From the NCBI RefSeq assembly GCF_025751495.1, contig NZ_JAOWKZ010000001.1, positions 937,920 to 1,001,919 of the forward strand: a stretch of 64,000 nucleotides of DNA, in the 5' to 3' direction. The notes below the pieces were generated by a model. The model was not told where the DNA came from and did not search any database. It saw nothing but the letters and a program-made list of their open reading frames with translations. Positions 26,894-35,685 of the stretch are shown here, in pieces (position 1 is the stretch's first letter; the number at the start of each line of letters is the position of its first letter). Both the position numbers and the translations under genes were made by a program. Source of the DNA: Albidovulum litorale. GTDB taxonomy: Bacteria; Pseudomonadota; Alphaproteobacteria; Rhodobacterales; Rhodobacteraceae.

Positions 26894-27652
26894 TCACTTG
26901 TCGTCGTCATCCTCGTCGTCATCATCGTCATGCGGCAGGTTGAAGAAGCTGTCGGCGTTCGAGTAGTCCGCCGGGTTCTTCTCTTCGTCCTCCTCGCTCT
27001 GGCTGAGGGAGAAGTTCTCCAGCCCGGCAATCGCCGTCGGCATCTTCGGCTCGGACGACATGCCAAGCGACTGCTCGGTCGAAACGAGCTTGCGGCGCTC
27101 GTCATCGGACATTACCGCGCCGTCAGCCGCTTTCTTCTTCGCGGCCTTCTGCACGGCGGCATCCAGTTCCGACTGACGGCAGAGGCCCAGCGCCACCGGG
27201 TCGATCGGCGTGATATTGTTGATGTTCCAATGCGTCCGCTCGCGGATCGAGGCGATCGTCGGCTTCGTCGTACCAACAAGCTTGCCGATCTGACTGTCGG
27301 CAAGCTCGGGATGGAACTTCACCAGCCACAGGATCGCCGCCGGACGGTCCTGACGCTTGGACAAGGGCGTATAGCGCGGACCCCGGCGCTTTTCCTCGCC
27401 GAGCGAGGCCGGGTTGAACTTCAGCTTCAGCTTGTGCAGCGGGTCCTTCTCACCCTTGTCGATCTCGGACTGCTCAAGCTGGTTGTTGGCGATCGGGTCG
27501 AAACCCTTGACGCCAGTCGCGACATCACCATCGGCGATGCCCTGCACTTCAAGCTCGTGCAACCCGCAGAAATCGGCGATCTGCTTGAAGCTCAGCGTCG
27601 TATTGTCCACCAGCCACACGGCCGTGGCCTTGGCCATAAGCGGTTTGTTCAT
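26894..27652 (-). CDS. trcR: Cell cycle transcriptional regulator TrcR (DUF1013)
   Basis: 252-residue protein of the DUF1013 family found throughout alphaproteobacteria. The N-terminus PLMAKATAVWLVDNTTLSFKQ begins the conserved domain (about residues 1-130), followed by an HTH-like IGKLVGTTKPTIASIRERTHWN. The C-terminus is strongly acidic, ending in a run of aspartate and glutamate residues interspersed with a lysine. NCBI calls the family a cell-cycle regulator; its molecular mechanism is poorly known. It is divergent from the RNase T2 gene and has an atctcctttaca ribosome region before the ATG. Confidence 0.88.
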   Translation of the reverse strand: MNKPLMAKATAVWLVDNTTLSFKQIADFCGLHELEVQGIADGDVATGVKGFDPIANNQLEQSEIDKGEKDPLHKLKLKFNPASLGEEKRRGPRYTPLSKRQDRPAAILWLVKFHPELADSQIGKLVGTTKPTIASIRERTHWNINNITPIDPVALGLCRQSELDAAVQKAAKKKAADGAVMSDDERRKLVSTEQSLGMSSEPKMPTAIAGLENFSLSQSEEDEEKNPADYSNADSFFNLPHDDDDDEDDDDK

Positions 27653-27778
27653 ACGGCATCTCCTTTACAAATCTCTCCCGTGCCGGGAAAACGGCCGCGA
27701 CCTTTCGGGCCGCCTTTCCTCGTTTTCGGGGAAGTTGGGGGGCTATATAGTCCTTCGCGCGACCGGAGAAAAGAGAAA

Positions 27779-28408
27779 ATGCGCTGGCTTGCCGCCCTTG
27801 CCTTTCTGCCCCTGCCCGTTTTCGCGGAAGGCGAAGCGGCAGGCGCGTTCGACTACTACATCCTGTCGCTCTCGTGGTCGCCCACCTTCTGCGCGCTGAC
27901 CGGCGATGCGCGGGGCGAGGATCAGTGCGACCCCCGGCACGATCACAGCTTCACCCTGCACGGGCTCTGGCCGCAATACGAGTTCGGCTGGCCGAGCTAT
28001 TGCCGCACCTCCGCGCGCGACCCCTCACGCGCGGACACAAGGGCGATGGCCGACATCATGGGATCGGCGGGCCTGGCCTGGCATGAATGGAAGAAACACG
28101 GCCGCTGCACCGGCCTTTCGGCTGACGACTATTTCGCGGCCTCGCGCCTGGCTTATGAAAAGGTCACGATCCCCGATGTTCTCGCCCAACTCGACCGCGA
28201 CGTGAAACTGCCCGCAAGCGTGGTGGAGGAGGCATTTCTGGAAGCCAATCCCGGCCTTGACCGCAACATGATCACCATCACCTGCGAGGCGGGCCGGATC
28301 GACGAGGCCCGCATCTGCCTGACCCGCGACCTGGAGTTCCGCACCTGCGGCGAGGATGCAATCCGCGATTGCCGGATGCGGGACGCGCTGATGGAAAAGG
28401 TGCGGTGA
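27779..28408 (+). CDS. Secreted ribonuclease T2
   Basis: 209-residue exported RNase. A signal peptide (MRWLAALAFLPLPVFA) precedes DYYILSLSWSPTFC and the catalytic segments CAS I FTLHGLWPQ and CAS II WHEWKKHGRC, each bringing a conserved histidine. It would degrade RNA in the periplasm or outside the cell, nonspecifically, by a 2',3'-cyclic phosphate route. Six or more cysteines support disulfides. ATG 27779 is chosen because ggagaaaagagaa precedes it and the signal peptide starts there; a much longer frame upstream is antisense to trcR. Confidence 0.9.
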   Translation: MRWLAALAFLPLPVFAEGEAAGAFDYYILSLSWSPTFCALTGDARGEDQCDPRHDHSFTLHGLWPQYEFGWPSYCRTSARDPSRADTRAMADIMGSAGLAWHEWKKHGRCTGLSADDYFAASRLAYEKVTIPDVLAQLDRDVKLPASVVEEAFLEANPGLDRNMITITCEAGRIDEARICLTRDLEFRTCGEDAIRDCRMRDALMEKVR

Positions 28409-28456
28409 GCGACAGTAAGGTGGGTTTAAACCCGACATACAGGCAATTGAACCGGG

Positions 28457-31288
28457 TCAATGCGCCTCGGCCCAGTTCGCCCCCTGCCCGGCATCGACCA
28501 CCAGCGGCACATCGAGATGCACTGCCGGATGGGCCGCGCCCTCCATCACATCCCGCGCCGTCGCGATCAGCTTGTCGACTGCGCCTTCCTCGACCTCGAA
28601 GAGAAGTTCGTCATGGACCTGCAGCAACATCGTCGCGGGAAGGTCGGCGATGGCAGCAGGCATGCGGATCATCGCCCGCCGGATCACATCCGCCGCCGCG
28701 CCCTGAATCGGCGCGTTGATCGCCGCGCGGCGGGCGAAGCCCGCATGGGGCCCCTTGGCATTGATCTCGGGCGTGTGGATCTTGCGCCCGAAAAGCGTCT
28801 GGACGAAGCCGTTTTCCTTGGCGAAGGCTACCGTCGCCTCCATGTAGTCCTTGATCCCCGGGAAGCGCTCGAAATAGCGGTCGATGAAGCCCTGCGCCTC
28901 CGCCCTCGGGATGCGCAGGTTGCGGGCAAGGCCAAAGCCCGAAATGCCATAGATCACCCCGAAATTGATCGCCTTGGCCTGGCGGCGCACCATCGGGTCC
29001 ATCCCCTCGACCGGCACGTTGAACATCTCGGACGCCGTCATCGCGTGAATGTCGATCCCATCACGGAAAGCTTGCTTCAGCTGAGGGATGTCGGCGACAT
29101 GGGCAAGGATGCGCAGCTCAATCTGGCTGTAGTCAAGCGACACCAGCCGCATCCCCGGCCCCGCGATGAAAGCTTCGCGGATACGCCGCCCCTCCTCGGT
29201 TCTGACGGGGATATTCTGCAGGTTCGGGTCCGTGGAGGCGAGGCGGCCCGTCGACGCGCCCGCGATGGAATAGGATGTGTGGACCCGGCCAGTATCGGGA
29301 TTGATCGCAGTCTGAAGCGCGTCCGTGTAGGTCGATTTCAGCTTCGAGAGTTGCCGCCAGTCAAGAACCGTCGCCGCCAGCTTCGCGGCATCCGGGTTCA
29401 CATCCTCCAGCGTCGTGATGTCTTCCAGCACATCGGCACCGGTCGCATACGCGCCGGTCTTGCCCTTCTGCCCGCCTTCGACGCCCATTGTGTCAAACAG
29501 GATCTCGCCCAGCTGCTTGGGACTGCCGACATTGAAGGGCTGACCGGCGATCTCCTGTATCTCGGCCTCCAGCCCCGCCATCTTCTGCGCGAAGGTGTTC
29601 GACATGCGGGACAGGACCTGACCATCGACCCGGATGCCCGCCATTTCCATATCCGCGAGCACCGGCACCAGTGGACGTTCCAGCGTTTCATAGACGGTCG
29701 TGACCTGCACCCGGTGCAGGTTCGGCTTGAAGGCCTGCCAGAGGCGGAGCGTGATATCGGCGTCCTCGGCGGCGTATTTCACGGCCTCGTCGATCGGCAC
29801 CCGGTCGAAGGTGATCGCCGACTTGCCAGAGCCAAGAAGCGATTTGATTTCAATGGATTTGTGGCTGAGATAGCGTTCCGACAGAAGGTCCATGCCATGA
29901 TTGTGCTGACCTGCATGCATCGCGTAGGACATCAGCATCGTATCGTCGATGGGTCCAACCTGGATCCCTTGGCGTGCAAAGATCTTCCAGTCGTATTTCA
30001 TGTTCTGGCCGATCTTGAGGATCGCATCATCCTCCAGCACTGGTTTCAGGATCGCCAGCGCCTCATCAAGCCCCATCTGCCCATCGGACAGATCGTTCGA
30101 CCCAAAGAGATCGCCGCCACCCTGCTTATGGCCCAGCGGGATGTAACAGGCCTCGCCGGGGATGACCGAAAGGGATATCCCCACAAGCTCGGCCCGCATC
30201 TCGTCAAGGCTGGTGGTTTCGGTATCGACGGCGACATAGCCCCGCTCGCGGATCAGATCGACCCAGCGGGTCAGCGCCCCGGCATCGCGGATACATTCGT
30301 ATTTTGCATGATCGAAGGGCGGCTGGTCCGGCGCCGGGGCCTCCTCCTCCGCGTCATGGCTGACCGGAACGGCAGGCGCCTCCGGGATCGCCGGGGCCTC
30401 CACCTTCAGCGCCTCGGCGACGCGTTTCGTCAGCGTGCGGAACTCCATCTGGGTCAGGAACCCCATCAGCGGTTCGGCCTCGGGTGCCCGCACCTCCAGC
30501 TCGTCGAGGGTCCATTCCACCGGCGTGTGATCGTCAAGCGTCACCAGCCGCTTGGAGATGCGGATCAGATCGGCATTATCGATCAGGGCCTGACGGCGCT
30601 TCGGCTGCTTGATCTCTTCCGCACGCTCGAGAAGCGTTTCCAGATCGCCGTATTCGTTGATCAAAAGCGCCGCCGTCTTCACGCCGATCCCCGGCGCGCC
30701 GGGGACGTTGTCGACGCTGTCGCCCGCCAAAGCCTGCACGTCGATCACCCGGTCGGGCTTCACCCCGAACTTCTCTTCCACCTCATCGACACCGATACGC
30801 TTCGACTTCATCGCGTCAAACATCTCGACGCCATTGCCGACAAGCTGCATCAGGTCCTTGTCAGACGAGATGATCGTGACCTCGCCCCCGGCCTCACGCG
30901 CCTGGCGGGCCAGCGTGGCGATGATGTCGTCGGCCTCATACCCCTCCATCTCAAGGCAGGCGACGTTGAAGGCCTTGGTCGCCTCGCGCGTCAGGGGAAA
31001 CTGCGGCCGCAGGTCCTCTGGAAGCTCCGGCCGGTTCGCCTTGTACTGGTCGTAGATCTCATCGCGGAAGGTCTTGGACGAATAGTCGAAGACGCAGGCG
31101 ATATGGGTCGGCGCATCATCGCCCTTGTTGTTGGCAAGCTGCGACCAGAGCATGTTGCAGAACCCCGCCACCGCCCCGATAGGCAACCCGTCCGATTTGC
31201 GCGTGAGCGGCGGCAGCGCGTGGTAAGCGCGGAAGATGTAGGCCGAGCCGTCGATCAGATGCAGATGGCAGCCCTTGCCGAATGTCAT
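28457..31288 (-). CDS. polA: DNA polymerase I
   Basis: 943-residue polymerase used in Okazaki-fragment processing and repair. Three domains are seen: 5' nuclease (HLIDGSAYIFRAYHALPPL, ALAGDSVDNVPGAPGIGVKTA), a 3'-5' exonuclease with an intact DTETTSLDEM active site and AAEDADITLRLW, and the polymerase with motif A DYSQIELRILAHV, motif B KAINFGVIYGISGF and motif C QVHDELLFEV. The start ATG 31288 (MTFGKGCHLH) is preceded by gaggctgac; the frame extends upstream without family similarity. The 3'-5' exonuclease looks active, unlike that in several other bacteria. Confidence 0.95.
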   Translation of the reverse strand: MTFGKGCHLHLIDGSAYIFRAYHALPPLTRKSDGLPIGAVAGFCNMLWSQLANNKGDDAPTHIACVFDYSSKTFRDEIYDQYKANRPELPEDLRPQFPLTREATKAFNVACLEMEGYEADDIIATLARQAREAGGEVTIISSDKDLMQLVGNGVEMFDAMKSKRIGVDEVEEKFGVKPDRVIDVQALAGDSVDNVPGAPGIGVKTAALLINEYGDLETLLERAEEIKQPKRRQALIDNADLIRISKRLVTLDDHTPVEWTLDELEVRAPEAEPLMGFLTQMEFRTLTKRVAEALKVEAPAIPEAPAVPVSHDAEEEAPAPDQPPFDHAKYECIRDAGALTRWVDLIRERGYVAVDTETTSLDEMRAELVGISLSVIPGEACYIPLGHKQGGGDLFGSNDLSDGQMGLDEALAILKPVLEDDAILKIGQNMKYDWKIFARQGIQVGPIDDTMLMSYAMHAGQHNHGMDLLSERYLSHKSIEIKSLLGSGKSAITFDRVPIDEAVKYAAEDADITLRLWQAFKPNLHRVQVTTVYETLERPLVPVLADMEMAGIRVDGQVLSRMSNTFAQKMAGLEAEIQEIAGQPFNVGSPKQLGEILFDTMGVEGGQKGKTGAYATGADVLEDITTLEDVNPDAAKLAATVLDWRQLSKLKSTYTDALQTAINPDTGRVHTSYSIAGASTGRLASTDPNLQNIPVRTEEGRRIREAFIAGPGMRLVSLDYSQIELRILAHVADIPQLKQAFRDGIDIHAMTASEMFNVPVEGMDPMVRRQAKAINFGVIYGISGFGLARNLRIPRAEAQGFIDRYFERFPGIKDYMEATVAFAKENGFVQTLFGRKIHTPEINAKGPHAGFARRAAINAPIQGAAADVIRRAMIRMPAAIADLPATMLLQVHDELLFEVEEGAVDKLIATARDVMEGAAHPAVHLDVPLVVDAGQGANWAEAH

Positions 31289-31437
31289 GTCAGCCTCCCC
31301 TCGCGCCTCGGTCGGACGAGTATTGTCACGTTCCCTGACCGGGTGCCACCCTCGGGAAAGCAAGAAATGGCGAGGGGTGGGTGTGAGCCATTTGCGGGCA
31401 GAGCTCGGGAAAATCTTCACTCTGGGCAGTGCGACGG

Positions 31438-31506
31438 GGCACGAAGGGTTTTGGAACAAAACCCTTCGTGCCGGCCGGAAAAGTTTTGGTCAAAACTATT
31501 CTGGCC
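31438..31506. repeat. Two tandem hairpins upstream of polA
   Basis: ggcacgaagggttttg/caaaacccttcgtgcc (31438-31472, 16-bp stem, loop gaa) and ggccggaaaagttttg/caaaactattctggcc (31473-31506, one G-U pair and one mismatch) are immediately adjacent. They lie between the OmpA-lipoprotein gene and polA on the same strand, in a 335-base gap with no gene. They may belong to the end of the upstream transcript or the polA leader. Same layout as 26773-26821. Confidence 0.7.
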
Positions 31507-31576
31507 ACGCGGTTCTGATCTGTCCGATATGTTCCTTTTTCCCGAAAGTGGACACCCGTTCCGGAAAGGCCATGAA

Positions 31577-31604
31577 AAAGGCCGGGCATGATGGCCCGGC
31601 CTTT
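31577..31604 (-). terminator. Intrinsic terminator of the OmpA-type lipoprotein gene
   Basis: aaaggccgggc and gcccggccttt form an 11-bp stem with loop atgatg; in the minus direction a run of five T residues follows. It lies 20 bases after the lipoprotein stop. The stem sequence is identical to the one at 19422-19451. Confidence 0.88.
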
Positions 31605-31623
31605 CTGGTTCGTGGGTGACAGA

Positions 31624-32286
31624 TCAGCCCGTCGGGATGATCAGAATCTCCACCCGGCGGTTCTGGGCGCGGCCTTCGGGCGTCAGGTTCGACGCGACTG
31701 GCACATCCTCGCCACGGCCATAGGCCACGAGGCGGCCGCCCGAGACGCCCGCGTTGCGCAGTACGGCGGAAACCGCCATGGCGCGGCGCTGCGAGAGGTC
31801 CTGGTTGTAGGCAGCCGAGCCGGTATTGTCGGTATGGCCGATGATCTCCACCCGGCTGTTCGGGTAGCGGTTGAGGTTGTCGGCGACCGCATAGAGGTCG
31901 TTCTGGATCGAGGGCATGACCGCGGCGCTGTCGACGGCGAAGAGAAGCCCTTCCGGCATGACGACGCGAAGCTGGTTGCCTTCGTTGATGATGCGGATGC
32001 GGCTGTCGTTGATCTCGGCCTGAAGTTCGGCCGCCTGACGGTCGAGGTTGTGGCCGATCACGCCGCCGGCAAGACCGCCGATCGCGGCGCCGACCACGGC
32101 GCGGTCGAGCTTGTCCTTACCGCCGTCGCCGGTGAGGATGCCGAGCCCGGCGCCGATGGCCGCGCCGGTCAGCGCGCCTTCCTTGGTGCGCTGGTTCGGG
32201 TTCGACGAATATTCATCGACCGGGGTACAGGCCGTGAGCGTCAGAACCGCTGCGGTCCCGGCGACGAGTAAAGATTTGATGTGCAT
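31624..32286 (-). CDS. OmpA-family outer membrane lipoprotein (YiaD-like)
   Basis: 220 residues. A lipoprotein signal (KSLLVAGTAAVLTLTAC, lipobox LTAC at 17-20) is followed by a glycine-zipper stretch (GAAIGAGLGILTG, GAAIGGLAGGVIGHN), typical of a membrane-inserting Gly-zipper domain, then a C-terminal OmpA peptidoglycan-binding domain with EIIGHTDNTGSAAYNQDLSQRR split over two parts and YGRGEDVPVASN. It tethers the outer membrane to peptidoglycan. The start ATG 32286 with atgcacatc gives the complete signal peptide. Confidence 0.9.
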   Translation of the reverse strand: MHIKSLLVAGTAAVLTLTACTPVDEYSSNPNQRTKEGALTGAAIGAGLGILTGDGGKDKLDRAVVGAAIGGLAGGVIGHNLDRQAAELQAEINDSRIRIINEGNQLRVVMPEGLLFAVDSAAVMPSIQNDLYAVADNLNRYPNSRVEIIGHTDNTGSAAYNQDLSQRRAMAVSAVLRNAGVSGGRLVAYGRGEDVPVASNLTPEGRAQNRRVEILIIPTG

Positions 32287-32387
32287 GCAAGCTGCTCCGA
32301 TTTGTTATCTGCGCGCTATTTCGGAGATTATCCGTTGTTAGGCAATAACGCGCGGCCCCAGATTCGGTTCCAGCAGCTTTTCGCCTA

Positions 32388-33242
32388 TCAGGCGGCGCCT
32401 TCCGCCTCGGCCCGCGCGGTCTCCCATGCCAGCATGGCGCGTTTGACCGGCAAGCCCCAGTGATAGCCGCCCAAACCGCCGGATTTGCGGATCGCCCGGT
32501 GGCAGGGAATGAGCCAGCTGACCGGGTTGCGCCCGACCGCCGTGCCAACCGCACGGACGGCGCGCGGATTGCCGATGGCGCCCGCGATGTCGGAATAGGT
32601 GGTCACATGGCCCGAGGGGATGGTCAGGAGGGCTTCCCAGACCTTGATCTGGAAGGGCGCGCCAATCAGGTGTAGCCGCGCCTCGCCCGCCTGGGCGAAA
32701 GCGGCTGTGACCCATGGCTCCAGCGTCGCGGGGGCCTCGTCGAAGCGGGCGCGCGGCCAGCGTGCCGCGAGGTCGGCGAAGGCGGCATCGCGTCCCGTTT
32801 CCGCAGTGAAGGCCATGCCGCAGAGCCCGCGTTCGGTGCCCATTGCGAGCGCCTCGCCGAAGGGTGAGGGGAACCAGCCGTAGCGGACGCCCAGCCCTTC
32901 ACCGGCGCGGGCGTAATCGCCGGGGCTCATCGCCTCCCATCTGAGGAAGAGGTCATGGAGGCGGCCGGTGCCCGAGAGCCCGGCCTCCGCCGCGGTGTCG
33001 AGAAGCGTATGGCGGTCGGCCAGCAATCGCCGGGCAAGGTCGATGGTCAGGTATTGCTGGTAGCGCTTGGGCGAGACGCCGACCCAGCGTGAGAAAACGC
33101 GCTGGAAATGCGCGGGGCTCATCGACAGGCGCGCGGCCAGATCGTCGAGCGTCATCGCGGTGCCACCCTCGGCGTCGATGAGGGTCAGGGCGCGGGCGAT
33201 GACGCCGTAATGGTAGCGGTCGTCGTTGGTCTCGGTCAGCAT
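32388..33242 (-). CDS. Ada-like methylated-DNA-protein methyltransferase with AraC domain
   Basis: 284-residue protein with two parts: an AraC-type helix-turn-helix region (LDDLAARLSMSPAHFQRVFSR and VSPKRYQQYLTIDLARR) at about residues 30-110 and an O6-methylguanine methyltransferase domain (about 115-280) with the active cysteine in IPCHRAIRKSGGLGGYHWG. The N-terminal zinc-binding Cys domain that E. coli Ada uses to sense methyl phosphotriesters is absent. I choose ATG 33242 because aaggaga lies 8 bases before it, while ATG 33248 is too close. It should repair O6-alkylguanine; whether it also activates transcription is unclear. Confidence 0.85.
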   Translation of the reverse strand: MLTETNDDRYHYGVIARALTLIDAEGGTAMTLDDLAARLSMSPAHFQRVFSRWVGVSPKRYQQYLTIDLARRLLADRHTLLDTAAEAGLSGTGRLHDLFLRWEAMSPGDYARAGEGLGVRYGWFPSPFGEALAMGTERGLCGMAFTAETGRDAAFADLAARWPRARFDEAPATLEPWVTAAFAQAGEARLHLIGAPFQIKVWEALLTIPSGHVTTYSDIAGAIGNPRAVRAVGTAVGRNPVSWLIPCHRAIRKSGGLGGYHWGLPVKRAMLAWETARAEAEGAA

Positions 33243-33317
33243 GAACATATCTCCTTGCCCCTGAAGATAGGCGAGGGCGCGCGGCGGCGCGACCCGGATC
33301 ATGCGGCTTTGGCGGGA

Positions 33318-33929
33318 TCAGGCGGCGAGGCCGCCGTCGCGGCGAATGGGACCCATGATTGCGGCGGTCTGCTGCCGGGAAAGGCAGGTCCGCGCGGTCT
33401 GAATATGCGGTGTGCGCAGGCAGTCGCGAAGGTGGGTGCCGAGTGCGGCGGGTGGGTTGGTGAACCAGTTTGCATCAGCAAAGAGGCTTTCGCACCAGAT
33501 GCCATTGGCAAGGATCAGTTCATGGTCGCCGAGCAATAGCTGAAACAGGGGAGCAGAATGAAGCAAGTCTGACGACTGTCGGCCAGTCCCCGCCAGATGA
33601 TCGGCCGTGGCGAGCGCCTCGTGATCGCCGATATGCAGCGCGACCCGGGGGCCGGATAGAAGCAACCGGTGATGCACGCCGAGATGGAGCGGGCGCTGCG
33701 GCAGGCCGGGGCCGAGGCTGTCCGCCGGAACCCGGACCAGCCGGTGGTCTTGCGGCCGGGGAAGCGCACCGGACCAGATCAGCCGCCGGTAGCCATGATC
33801 CATGGTCAGGATACGGTCGTTCGCTTTCAGATCCTCGACCGCCACCTCACCCCGTTCCGTCGCTATGCCGGTGCCGGGGGCAAAGCCCGTCGTCTGCGGG
33901 AAGGGGGAATGTTGCGGGGATAAAGCCAT
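33318..33929 (-). CDS. Hint-domain protein
   Basis: 203-residue protein with a Hint (hedgehog/intein-like, Hint_2) domain: GFAPGTGIATERGEVAVEDL resembles the autocatalytic N-terminal block, in which a Cys or Ser normally sits at the cleavage site, followed by LKANDRILTMDHGYRRLIWSG, and HHRLLLSGPRVA. The usual Cys at the start of the block is not obvious: the sequence has TG-FAPGTGIA. Such short Hint proteins are common in Rhodobacteraceae, sometimes fused to large secreted repeat proteins; here it is alone. Autoprocessing activity is not established. Confidence 0.75.
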   Translation of the reverse strand: MALSPQHSPFPQTTGFAPGTGIATERGEVAVEDLKANDRILTMDHGYRRLIWSGALPRPQDHRLVRVPADSLGPGLPQRPLHLGVHHRLLLSGPRVALHIGDHEALATADHLAGTGRQSSDLLHSAPLFQLLLGDHELILANGIWCESLFADANWFTNPPAALGTHLRDCLRTPHIQTARTCLSRQQTAAIMGPIRRDGGLAA

Positions 33930-34054
33930 GACGCCTCCTTGCCGTGAGGGAGAGGGTCGCCTTGGGGCGCGAAATCCCGGTTAATGCGGCGGGAGGAAAT
34001 CCTTCGAATTGTACGCGCTTGCCTCGCGCGCGCGGCCATTGCATACCGGCTCTC

Positions 34055-34699
34055 ATGGCGCGACAGCTCGACTATCATACGATCCAAGCGATCTTCACCC
34101 GCTTCCGTGAGGCCGAGCCCGAGCCGAAGGGCGAGCTGGAGCATGTGAATGCCTTCACGCTTGTCGTCGCCGTGGCCCTGTCGGCGCAGGCGACGGATGC
34201 GGGGGTGAACAAGGCGACGCGGGCCCTGTTCAGGATCGCCGACACGCCGGAAAAGATGCTGGCTTTGGGCGAAGAGGGGCTGATCGAGCATATCAAGACC
34301 ATCGGCCTTTTCCGCCAGAAGGCGAAGAACGTCATCAAGCTCAGCCGCATCATTGTCGAGGAATACGGCGGCGAGGTGCCGTCATCCCGTGCGGCATTGC
34401 AATCGCTGCCCGGCGTCGGGCGCAAGACGGCGAATGTCGTCCTGAACATGTGGTTCAAACAGCCTGCTCAGGCGGTCGACACCCATATCTTTCGGGTCGG
34501 CAACCGCACCGGAATCGCTGTCGGCAAAACCGTCGAGGCGGTTGAACGCGCGATCGAGGACAACGTCCCGGCCGAGTTCCAGCAACATGCCCATCACTGG
34601 CTGATCCTGCATGGCCGCTATATCTGCGTGGCGAGGAAACCTAAATGCGGCGCCTGCCATATCCGCGACCTTTGCCCCTATGAGGAGAAGACCCTTTGA
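34055..34699 (+). CDS. nth: Endonuclease III (DNA glycosylase/AP lyase)
   Basis: 214-residue enzyme removing oxidised pyrimidines. The helix-hairpin-helix is LPGVGRKTANVVL with the catalytic lysine, the catalytic aspartate is in AVDTHIFRV, and the 4Fe-4S loop near the C-terminus is C-x6-C-x2-C-x5-C (CVARKPKCGACHIRDLC). ATG 34055 (MARQLDY) matches the family start; a longer frame upstream is not conserved. It overlaps the next gene by four bases. Confidence 0.95.
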   Translation: MARQLDYHTIQAIFTRFREAEPEPKGELEHVNAFTLVVAVALSAQATDAGVNKATRALFRIADTPEKMLALGEEGLIEHIKTIGLFRQKAKNVIKLSRIIVEEYGGEVPSSRAALQSLPGVGRKTANVVLNMWFKQPAQAVDTHIFRVGNRTGIAVGKTVEAVERAIEDNVPAEFQQHAHHWLILHGRYICVARKPKCGACHIRDLCPYEEKTL

Positions 34700-35685
34700 C
34701 CAAGTATCAGGTTGTCGGCATCGGCAATGCCATCGTCGATGTGCTGACCCAGTGCGACGACGATTTCCTCGACTGGATGGGGATCGAAAAGGGCATCATG
34801 CAGCTTGTCGACCGCGAGCGGGGCGAGACGCTTTATGCCGCGATGAAGGAACGCACACAGGCGCCCGGCGGGTCGGTCGGGAACACGCTGGCGGGGCTCG
34901 GCAATCTGGGGCTGAAGACGGCCTTTGTCGGCAAGGTCAAGGATGATGCTTTGGGCCGGTTCTATGCCAAGTCGCTTGAGGCGGAGGGGACGGATTTTCC
35001 GAACCCGCCCTCTGCGGCAGCGGACCTGCCCACCTCGCGCTCGATGATCTTTGTTTCGCAGGACGGCGAGCGGTCGATGAATACCTATCTTGGCGCGGGC
35101 GCGGATTTCGGGCCCGCGGATCTGGATGAAGAGGTGGTAAAATCCACAGATTACCTGTTCCTGGAGGGCTACCTCTTCGACAAGGATCAGGGCAAGGCCG
35201 CGTTCCTGAAAGCGGCCGAGGCCTGTCACAAGGGGGGCGGCAAGGCGGGGATTTCGCTGTCGGACCCGTTCTGCGTCGACCGGCACCGCGCCGATTTCCG
35301 GCGGCTCGTGCATGACCAGATGGATTACGTGATCGGCAATCAGCATGAATGGTGTTCGCTCTATCAGACCGAGGATCTGGAAGCGGCGCTGAAGCAGGCT
35401 CAGGAGGATTGCCCGCTGGTCGTCTGCACCCGGTCGGGCGCGGATGTCGTGATCCTGCGCGGCGAGGAACGGGCCGAGGTGCCGGTGCACCGTGTCGTGC
35501 CCGTCGATGCAACCGGCGCGGGCGACCAGTTCGCCGCCGGGTTTCTTTACGGTCTGGCGACCGGCCAGCCTTTGGCCAAGGCAGGCCGCATGGGCTGCAT
35601 CGCGGCCGCCGAAGTCATCAGCCATTTCGGTGCAAGGCCCGAAGTCGACGTCAAGGCGCTCTTCCGGGCGCAGGGGTTGATCTAG
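34696..35685 (+). CDS. PfkB-family carbohydrate/adenosine kinase
   Basis: 329-residue ribokinase-fold enzyme. It has the adenosine-kinase-like opening GIGNAIVDVLTQ, GGSVGNTLAGLGNLG and the C-terminal DATGAGDQFAAGFLYG anion-hole motif with the catalytic aspartate. This layout is typical of alphaproteobacterial adenosine kinase/sugar kinases of the PfkB family. It uses a TTG start overlapping the nth stop (34697-34699), with gaggagaag before it. Its stop codon TAG (35683-35685) touches the left end of the second IS element, but the protein length looks complete. Adenosine is the best guess for substrate. Confidence 0.85.
   Translation: MTKYQVVGIGNAIVDVLTQCDDDFLDWMGIEKGIMQLVDRERGETLYAAMKERTQAPGGSVGNTLAGLGNLGLKTAFVGKVKDDALGRFYAKSLEAEGTDFPNPPSAAADLPTSRSMIFVSQDGERSMNTYLGAGADFGPADLDEEVVKSTDYLFLEGYLFDKDQGKAAFLKAAEACHKGGGKAGISLSDPFCVDRHRADFRRLVHDQMDYVIGNQHEWCSLYQTEDLEAALKQAQEDCPLVVCTRSGADVVILRGEERAEVPVHRVVPVDATGAGDQFAAGFLYGLATGQPLAKAGRMGCIAAAEVISHFGARPEVDVKALFRAQGLI

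Noticed and set aside
28460-31591. 1043-codon open frame on the plus strand
   Set aside because: It lies opposite polA, whose motifs are unmistakable; high-GC codon bias keeps the opposite frame open. No motif is present in it.
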